Below are positions 1 through 5,098 of a stretch of DNA of 5,988 bases, in pieces. Source of the DNA: Betaproteobacteria bacterium (lineage in GTDB: Bacteria > Pseudomonadota > Gammaproteobacteria > Burkholderiales > Rhodocyclaceae); assembly GCA_016880375.1 (NCBI GenBank), contig JAEHDO010000060.1:1-5988 (forward strand), read 5' to 3'. How positions within the stretch are numbered: position 1 is the first letter of the stretch; every line of letters starts with the position of its first letter. A model generated the notes under the pieces. It was given only the letters and a program-made list of their open reading frames with translations. It was not told the origin of the DNA and did no database searches. A program made the position numbers and the translations under genes.

Positions 1-1205
1 AGGTTGCCGCCTTCGAGGTAGTTGGCGAAGTCGAGCTTCTGCGCGGCCGTGGCGCGCTGCTGGCCGGCGCCGCGCTGGCCGGCGAAGATCAGGGCGGCGG
101 CGCAGGTGCCGTCGCCATTCACCGTGAACGGCACGGAGGGCCGGGCGAGGAAGATCATTTCCTTGTAGTGGTCGTAATAGCCCTGCGGCGCCTGGCTGGC
201 GTCGTAGCAGGCGTTGTCGGCGATGCGGGCGGCGGTGCCGCTGGCGATGGCCTGGTCGCGCAGGCAGTTGGCCATGCGGTCGAGCAGGGCGTTGATGTCG
301 GTGCGGAAATAGGCGTGCTTGCGGACGGCGCCGAAGAGCGCATCGCCGGTCAGGGCCAGGCCGGTGTCGTTGGCGAGCAGGCTGCAGTCGCTGCCCGGAC
401 AGGCGTCGGCGAGGAAATTGCCGCCGGAGGCGAAGACCCGGCCGCGGGTGGTGAGCGCCTTGGGGACGAGCGCATCCGTCACGGCATAGGCCTTGTTGGT
501 CCCCGCCAGGTAGTTGGTGACGCCGCCCAGCGCCGCGGCGGCGGCGGGGTCGAGGTAGTTGGCGACGCCGTAGTTGCCGCCGCAGCGGGACACGTCGTCA
601 CCCCCGGCGGGGGCGCGGTCCTGGCCGGGCAGCGCCGGCCCGGCGGAGAAGATCACCGCCACCGGCCGCTCGTGGGCGCCGGCCAGCGCCGAGGCCAGCG
701 CCGCCGTGCCGTCGGCGACGACGACGTCGAGGTGGCTAAGCGCGTCCCAGTTCATCGGCGACAGCCGCTGCTCGCGCTGGTGGCTGCCGGAGACGGCATA
801 CCAGAGGCATTCGCCGGCGCGGTCGCGCAGCGGCTCGATGCCGAGCGTGCGCCAGGGCAGCCGGCCGATGACGGTCGCGCCGAGCGCATTGCCGGCGAAG
901 TTGGCGGCGTCGCAGCCCTCCTGGAGGCAGCCGGCGTTGTTGTTGCGCGTCGATCCCAGGTCCGGCAGCGGCAGGTAGCCGTACATCCGGCCGGGCTGGC
1001 CCTGGGCGGTCTGCTGTTCGCGGTAGCGCAGGGCATGGCCGACGAGGGCCTCCTTCGCCAGGGCCAGGGTTTCCTGGGTCTGCTGCATGCGGCGGGCGTC
1101 GGTGCTGTCGGAGGGCAGGCCGCTGAAGATGTAGAAGAGCCCGCCCATCACCAGCAGGAGCATGAAGACCAGCAGGGCGGCGCCGCGCTGGCCGGGCAAG
1201 GCCAT
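1..1205 (-). CDS. Large prepilin/pseudopilin-like protein (partial, C-terminus outside window)
   Basis: The frame is open to the left edge; 401 residues are visible from the chosen start, already long for a pilin. The N-terminus MALPGQRG|AALLVFMLLLVMG looks like a prepilin: a short basic leader ending in Gly, then a hydrophobic helix (about 9-30). The usual Glu at mature position 5 is replaced by Val, as in GspK- or PilX-like minor pilins. The exported region contains GYLPLPDLGSTRNNNAGC (76-93), GRLPWRTLGIEPLRDRAG (114-131) and ECLWYAVSG (132-140). I recall this block from poorly characterised pilin-like proteins in beta- and gammaproteobacteria. Nine cysteines follow the helix, so disulfides are likely. 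A motif with AVIF, GQxR and NYLD (183-219) recurs near the edge as ALIF, GQQR and NYLE (371-398). An upstream in-frame ATG at 1250 is possible but disfavoured: it lacks a ribosome binding site and its first codons include many A/T-ending ones, unlike the rest of the gene. Probable role: filament tip, minor subunit or secreted effector. Confidence 0.8.
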   Translation of the reverse strand, partial: MALPGQRGAALLVFMLLLVMGGLFYIFSGLPSDSTDARRMQQTQETLALAKEALVGHALRYREQQTAQGQPGRMYGYLPLPDLGSTRNNNAGCLQEGCDAANFAGNALGATVIGRLPWRTLGIEPLRDRAGECLWYAVSGSHQREQRLSPMNWDALSHLDVVVADGTAALASALAGAHERPVAVIFSAGPALPGQDRAPAGGDDVSRCGGNYGVANYLDPAAAAALGGVTNYLAGTNKAYAVTDALVPKALTTRGRVFASGGNFLADACPGSDCSLLANDTGLALTGDALFGAVRKHAYFRTDINALLDRMANCLRDQAIASGTAARIADNACYDASQAPQGYYDHYKEMIFLARPSVPFTVNGDGTCAAALIFAGQRGAGQQRATAAQKLDFANYLEGGN

Positions 1206-1273
1206 CCGCCCTCGCCGTCCTGCCGGGACTGACTTTTTACCCTGGGTCATGGCGGGGCAGCGGCGGCTGCGGA
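1206..1273 (-). promoter_or_regulatory. Leader before the prepilin-like gene, with candidate ribosome binding site
   Basis: These 68 bases between the stop of the small secreted protein and the chosen start at 1205 are the longest non-coding gap in the window. A GAGG at 1210-1213 lies four bases before the ATG, and an AGGA at 1218-1221 lies farther out. A small GTCC/GGAC hairpin could form next to them. I see no convincing -35/-10 promoter. If translation instead begins at the in-frame ATG at 1250, most of this stretch is coding and the gap shrinks to 23 bases. Confidence 0.4.
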
Positions 1274-1720
1274 CTATTTCGCCCTGGCGCCGTCGCGCTT
1301 GACGGTGATGCGGCCCTCGCCGACGCCGCTGCTGGTTTCGCGCGTGGCGCGGTTGATGGCTTCGCCGACCTTCAGGGTGGCGGGGGATTCCTCGCCGGCG
1401 ACGACGGTCGCTTTCGCGGGATTGGCGCGATCGACCTCGACACGCACCCCGGAGGCGGCGGCATTGCCGGCGTCCTGCGGCGTGTTGTTGACCCAGGTCG
1501 TCGTCTTGCCACCGCTGCGCCGGACGATGCCGGAGACGGTGAGCGTGGCGCCTTCGATGACCTGCTGGGTTTCCTGGATGTTGAGCTGGCGCTGGCGTTC
1601 CAGCGCGGCGCGGCGCTCGGGCGTGAAGAACAGCCTGCCGAGGGGCTCGGCGCCGGCGGGCAGGGCCGCGGCCAGGCAGGCCAGGCCGGCGGCGGCGGCG
1701 AGGAGGCGTGCGGCCTTCAT
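1274..1720 (-). CDS. Small secreted PilP/GspC/MshK-position protein, function unproven
   Basis: This 148-residue protein starts with a clear Sec signal peptide: K2/R5, an Ala/Leu-rich core, and a likely cleavage after AGA at residue 24. The predicted mature part of about 124 residues begins EPLGRLFFTPERRAALERQR (25-44), an amphipathic charged stretch. A beta-rich segment follows, ATLTVSGIVRRSGGKTTTWVNN (58-79, quoted in part), and a C-terminal element LKVGEAINRATRE...GRITVKR (116-142). There is no convincing lipobox, unlike classical PilP lipoproteins. Its place directly after the PilO-like gene suggests a periplasmic linker between the inner-membrane platform and a secretin, as PilP, GspC or MshK do. 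That is inference from position and size; I do not recognise a named family with certainty. The ATG overlaps the preceding TGA as ATGA and is preceded by a strong purine-rich ribosome binding site, so the start is well supported. Confidence 0.7.
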   Translation of the reverse strand: MKAARLLAAAAGLACLAAALPAGAEPLGRLFFTPERRAALERQRQLNIQETQQVIEGATLTVSGIVRRSGGKTTTWVNNTPQDAGNAAASGVRVEVDRANPAKATVVAGEESPATLKVGEAINRATRETSSGVGEGRITVKRDGARAK

Positions 1721-2337
1721 GCCCCCTTCCTCTCGCGAATGGTGATCCAGTCGATGCTGCAGTCGGCGGCGAGCTGGGGCGGCACGCCGGGGCTGTCGCC
1801 GCCGGCCTTCGGCAGGCGCTCGACGTCGCAGCGGCGCACGCGCAGGTAGGCCTGCGCCGAAGCCCGCAGGTCGGAGAGGAAGTTGAGCAGGTCCTCCTCG
1901 TGCAGCAGCTTCATCTTCATTTGCATGGTGCTGGCGAGGAAGTCGAAGTTGGCGCTCGCGCCCGGCAGGATGGCGGCGCCGATCGCCTCCTGCGGGGCGA
2001 TTTCGTACTGGATGTCGTAGAGCTTGCGGGCGGTCTTGATGGCGCGGATCTGCTCGACCCAGTCGAGCCGCATCTCGTCGCCGATGATGCCGCGGCCGGA
2101 CAGTTCGTTGTAGCGGGCGATCTTCGACTTGATCTCGAGTTCCTCGTCGCGCGCGCGGGCGAGCCGCCCCTGGATTTCCTGGCGCTTGGCCTGCGCCACG
2201 GCCTGGCTTTTCTTGGCCGCTGCCTGCAGCTGCAGCGTAGCGAAGACGATGGCGCCGCCAGCGGCGGCCATGACGACGGCCGCGGCCAGGCCCAGGCCGA
2301 TGCGGCGGAAATCGTCCTTGGAAAAGGGGGTGGCCAT
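1717..2337 (-). CDS. PilO/GspM-like inner-membrane alignment protein
   Basis: This 206-residue protein has a short cytoplasmic tail (1-12), one membrane helix (about 14-34), a charged helical and probably coiled-coil segment (about 38-78) and a small periplasmic alpha/beta domain. This is the PilO/GspM plan. A distinctive central block runs from RGIIGDEMRLDWVEQI (82-97) through KLYDIQYEIAPQ (104-115). The C-terminal domain has strand-helix-strand character, with LLNFLSDLRASAQAYLRVRR (150-169) leading to C170 and a final strand ADCSIDWITI containing C193. The two cysteines may form a disulfide in the periplasm. The start ATG is one base after the upstream stop and has AGGAAG seven bases before it. 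The protein would pair with the periplasmic domain of the upstream PilMN/GspL-like protein. The 3' end overlaps the next gene by four bases (ATGA). The PilO/GspM assignment rests on topology, size and gene order. Confidence 0.72.
   Translation of the reverse strand: MATPFSKDDFRRIGLGLAAAVVMAAAGGAIVFATLQLQAAAKKSQAVAQAKRQEIQGRLARARDEELEIKSKIARYNELSGRGIIGDEMRLDWVEQIRAIKTARKLYDIQYEIAPQEAIGAAILPGASANFDFLASTMQMKMKLLHEEDLLNFLSDLRASAQAYLRVRRCDVERLPKAGGDSPGVPPQLAADCSIDWITIRERKGA
1726..1732 (-). promoter_or_regulatory. Strong ribosome binding site for the small PilP-position gene
   Basis: On the minus strand this reads GAGGAAG, followed by GGGGC and the ATG at 1720. The spacing is about five bases. It lies inside the last codons of the PilO-like gene and is the best Shine-Dalgarno match in the window. 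It supports the start at 1720 and suggests independent ribosome loading as well as coupling through the ATGA overlap. Confidence 0.7.
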
Positions 2338-2338
2338 G

Positions 2339-3895
2339 TCACAGCTTCCTGCTGAGGTGGATGACGAACTTCAACTTGGCGAGCGACTGCTCGGCCTCGC
2401 TCGAACTCTTGAGCGACTTGCCGGATTCGATGTCGAACGGCATCTGCACGACGTTGACCTGCAGGCCGGGGTTGTTGCGCAGGGCCTCGGCAAAGGCATT
2501 GACCGTTTCGAGCTGGCCGCGCTGGTCGGCGGCCATCGACGCCGGCAGCAGGCCATGCACGACGGCGGTCTCGTACATGGCATTGGGCGCGGTGGCCGGG
2601 GCGGCGGCGCCCGCCGGCTTGCGCGCGTCCGCCTGGGCCTTCACGCCCTCGTCCGGGTTGGCGCTGAGCTGCCACTGCAGGCGCTCGAGGTCGATCCGCG
2701 GCGCTCCGTCCAGGGCGCGGCTGACGGCAAGGTAGAGGGATTCGACCGGGGCGCTGCGCTTCTCGAGGCTTTCGAAGCGGTTGATCACCGCGCGCAGGCC
2801 ATCCGTGCTGACAGGCATCGGCGGGTAGGTCTTCTGGATGGCCTGGTATTTCAGCAGGTCGGCCTCGGCCTGCAGCAGCAGGTCGTTCGTGGCGGAGCGG
2901 GATTGCAGGACGTTTACCATCTCGCGCCCGGCGAAGAGCAGGCAGCCGAGCAGGGCGATGGCGCCGACCTTGTAAAGCCAGGAGCGGATCTGCGACAGGC
3001 GGTGGAAGTGGCGTGCCTGCGGCTGGGCAAACTGCTCGCGCGGCGGCTTCTGCAGCAGCAGGTGCTGGAACAGGGATTCGCTGCGCGAGTCCTGCGGCAG
3101 GGTTTTCAGGCCGATGGCCTTGCAGGCGGCGTGCAGGTCGTGGAGGATGAACTGCAATTCCTCCGTGCTCCTGCAATGTTCCAGGAAGCTGCCGCTCTGG
3201 GCCGGGTGCGCCAGGACGATGACGGGCAGGGGGGTGCCGCGCGCGATCAGGCGCTGGCCGAGCAGGTACTGGTGGATCTTGGCGGCTTCAGCGGCGCAGC
3301 CGGCGGCGATTTCGGCGCTGCCGGAGGCCGCCATTGACGTCAGTCGGCTGAATTTGAGGCGTCCGTCCTCGAAAAAGCTCTGCCGGATGCCGCCGTGGGT
3401 GATCGACACCAGCAGGCAGCGTTCGCGCGCCGGCGGCAGCCTGGCGAGGAGCTGCGCGCCGATCAGCGGCAGGGACCAGATGCCCGCCAGCTGCGCTTCG
3501 GCGGCCTGCAGGGCGGCGAGCCAGGGCTCGAAGAGCGGCGGCCGCGTCAGGGCGGTGAACAGGAATTTCTCGTCGCGGCGGCCGGATTTTTCGCGGCCGT
3601 AGGAGAGTGCCGTCGCCAGCGGCGAGCCGTAAAAATACTGGCCCAGCTTGCGTGCCAGCAGGGCGCGGCGGTCGGCGCCCTGGGTATAGGGCAGGACCTC
3701 GATCTGGAAGCCCTCGTCCGGGATGTCGGCCAGCATCTGGAAAATGCTGCTGCGATGCCGGGCAAGGTATTCGGAGAAGGCGGCCACGCCGGCTTCGTCG
3801 TGCGGGAAATGCCCCTCCTCGCGCAGCGTGCCGCCGTGCCACAGCGAGGCGCTGAGCCGGTTGGCGTCCAGATAGAGCAGGCGTTGCTGTGGCAT
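2339..3895 (-). CDS. GspL-like / fused PilM-PilN (MshI-like) assembly-platform protein
   Basis: This 518-residue bitopic protein sits where type IV filament operons encode GspL or PilM plus PilN. The N-terminal part (about 1-300) is soluble and begins RLLYLDANRLSASLWHGG, resembling the first strands of an actin-like fold. A later strand-turn CLLVSITHGGIRQSFF (160-175) fits the second half of such a fold. One membrane helix lies at about 308-325. A periplasmic region follows, with a helical stretch at 330-350, a low-complexity Ala/Pro linker (about 420-438) and a C-terminal alpha/beta segment (440-518), as in PilN/GspL ferredoxin-like domains. The length exceeds GspL (about 400) and is near a PilM-PilN fusion. 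I see no clear nucleotide-binding signature. The ATG at 3895 overlaps the upstream TGA by one base, and the frame stays open far upstream inside gspF, so this coupled start is the sensible choice. The role would be anchoring the ATPase and joining the alignment complex. It is named from architecture and position, not from a strong motif. Confidence 0.75.
   Translation of the reverse strand: MPQQRLLYLDANRLSASLWHGGTLREEGHFPHDEAGVAAFSEYLARHRSSIFQMLADIPDEGFQIEVLPYTQGADRRALLARKLGQYFYGSPLATALSYGREKSGRRDEKFLFTALTRPPLFEPWLAALQAAEAQLAGIWSLPLIGAQLLARLPPARERCLLVSITHGGIRQSFFEDGRLKFSRLTSMAASGSAEIAAGCAAEAAKIHQYLLGQRLIARGTPLPVIVLAHPAQSGSFLEHCRSTEELQFILHDLHAACKAIGLKTLPQDSRSESLFQHLLLQKPPREQFAQPQARHFHRLSQIRSWLYKVGAIALLGCLLFAGREMVNVLQSRSATNDLLLQAEADLLKYQAIQKTYPPMPVSTDGLRAVINRFESLEKRSAPVESLYLAVSRALDGAPRIDLERLQWQLSANPDEGVKAQADARKPAGAAAPATAPNAMYETAVVHGLLPASMAADQRGQLETVNAFAEALRNNPGLQVNVVQMPFDIESGKSLKSSSEAEQSLAKLKFVIHLSRKL
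2345..2350 (-). promoter_or_regulatory. Ribosome binding site for the PilO-like gene
   Basis: AGGAAG on the minus strand lies seven bases before the ATG at 2337, within the final codons of the upstream GspL/PilMN-like gene. It supports this start over any internal one. Confidence 0.6.
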
Positions 3896-5097
3896 CAGAT
3901 CTTCAGCTTGGTGATGACGTCGTAGATCGGACCGAGCACCGAGAGCATGACCCAGCCGAGGATGGTGCCGAGGATGAGCGTCATCGCCGGCTCGATCATG
4001 GCCTGGACCTTCTCGATGGATTCCTTGACGTCGCGGTTGTAGAAATAGGCGACGTTGAGCAGTGCCGAGTCGAGCGCGCCGGTGTTTTCGCCGACCTTGA
4101 GCATGCGGATCACCAGGGGCGGGAAGAGGTTGATGTTCTGGAAGGCCACGGTGACGTTCTGGCCCTCGGCGATCAACTGGCCGGCGTGCTTGAGGCCGCC
4201 CTCGATGACGGTGTTGCCGACCACGTCTTCCGTGGCGCGGATGGCGTCGATGATGGCGATGCCCGAGGCGTACATCATGGCGAAGACGCTGGCGAAGCGC
4301 GACAGGATGATCTTGCGCAGGATCGGGCCGAGCACGGGCAGTGCCAGCTTGAATTCGTCGAAGCGGTAGCGGAAGGCCGGGTTGGCCTCCACCGCCAGCT
4401 TGATGCCGATGGTCACGGCGGCGGGCACGAGCAGGAACAGATACCAGAACTGCTTGACGAAGGCCGAGGTGGCCAGCAGCACCCGGGTCTGCGTCGGCAT
4501 GTCCTGCCCCATGTTCTTGATGAAGCCGGCCATCTGCGGCACCAGGTAGACCATCAGGAAGAAGGTTACGCCGAGGACGATGGTGCCGACGAAGGCCGGA
4601 TACATGAACAGCTTCTTGGTGTGCGAGGCCAGCTCGTCTTCCCACTTCAGCGATTCGGTGAGGCTCTTCAGCACGGCCGGCAGGTTGCCGGTGTCCTCGC
4701 CGGCGCGGATCAGGCTGCTGAAGACCTTGTCGAAGACCTTGGGGTGCTCGTCCATCGACTGCGAGAGCGTGCGGCCGCCCTCGATGGCCTCGATCATGCT
4801 GGTGATCACTTCGCGGAAGCGCGGGTGGTAGATGCTGTCGCGCAGGTCCGTCAGCCCTTCGAGGATCGGCACGCCGGCGCGCGTGAGCTGCTCCATGTGG
4901 AAGCAGAAGTTGATCAGCTCGGGCTTGGGAATCTTGCCGCCGCGGAAGAAGCCGCCCTGGCGGACTTCGTTGCCGTTGATGAAGTCGAGCTCCATGCGCT
5001 TCAGGCGCATTTCGAGGTCGACCAGGTTGATGGCGTCGAGCTGGCCGTGCACGACGCGGCCGCCTTCGTTCATGGCTTTGTAGGTGAACAGCGACAC
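3895..5097 (-). CDS. gspF: Type II secretion system F family protein (inner-membrane assembly platform, GspF/PilC/MshG-like)
   Basis: This polytopic inner-membrane protein is the platform on which the ATPase acts to push pilin subunits into the filament. It is complete at 400 residues, the usual family length. It shows the duplicated T2SSF domain. Repeat 1 has FCFHMEQLTRAGVPILEG (64-81) and RAGEDTGNL (131-139). Repeat 2 has SRFASVFAMMYASGI (266-280) and KVGENTGAL (334-342). Membrane helices fall at about 168-188, 217-236 and 370-392, the standard three. The start is GTG at 5097, one base after the ATPase stop. It is preferred because the protein then begins with SLFTYKAMNEGG, the normal N-terminus of the family, whereas the next Met (residue 9) would cut into it. 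A GGAG lies 10 bases upstream. The stop TGA overlaps the next start by one base (TGATG). The assignment is secure; whether it belongs to a secretion system or a pilus is open. Confidence 0.96.
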   Translation of the reverse strand: MSLFTYKAMNEGGRVVHGQLDAINLVDLEMRLKRMELDFINGNEVRQGGFFRGGKIPKPELINFCFHMEQLTRAGVPILEGLTDLRDSIYHPRFREVITSMIEAIEGGRTLSQSMDEHPKVFDKVFSSLIRAGEDTGNLPAVLKSLTESLKWEDELASHTKKLFMYPAFVGTIVLGVTFFLMVYLVPQMAGFIKNMGQDMPTQTRVLLATSAFVKQFWYLFLLVPAAVTIGIKLAVEANPAFRYRFDEFKLALPVLGPILRKIILSRFASVFAMMYASGIAIIDAIRATEDVVGNTVIEGGLKHAGQLIAEGQNVTVAFQNINLFPPLVIRMLKVGENTGALDSALLNVAYFYNRDVKESIEKVQAMIEPAMTLILGTILGWVMLSVLGPIYDVITKLKI

Positions 5098-5098
5098 G

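Noticed and set aside
65..1195. Perfect 18-base direct repeat (65-82 and 1178-1195)
   Set aside because: Both copies encode GQRGA in the same frame of the prepilin-like gene with the same preferred codons. In GC-rich sequence this is most simply chance or codon bias, and no target-site or mobile-element structure surrounds them.
168..1232. Long plus-strand reading frame of 354 codons
   Set aside because: It is antisense to the prepilin-like gene, has a low-complexity Gly/Ala/Val/Arg composition and no recognisable domain. It reflects the lack of stops opposite a GC-rich coding strand.
1214..1238. Small hairpin followed by a T run on the plus strand, resembling a terminator
   Set aside because: The stem is only four base pairs (GTCC/GGAC), the T run is not directly adjacent, and no plus-strand gene ends there. 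On the transcribed strand the A/T run precedes the stem instead of following it.
1676..1685. Possible lipobox around Cys15 of the small secreted protein
   Set aside because: The residues before the Cys are GLA, lacking the Leu/Val/Ile at -3, and the hydrophobic core continues beyond it to a good signal peptidase I site at residue 24.
3896..4645. Upstream in-frame extension of the GspL/PilMN-like gene, giving 768 residues
   Set aside because: The extra stretch overlaps the conserved GspF coding region in another frame and translates to low-complexity Arg/His/Gly/Pro-rich sequence. The coupled ATG at 3895 is the credible start.
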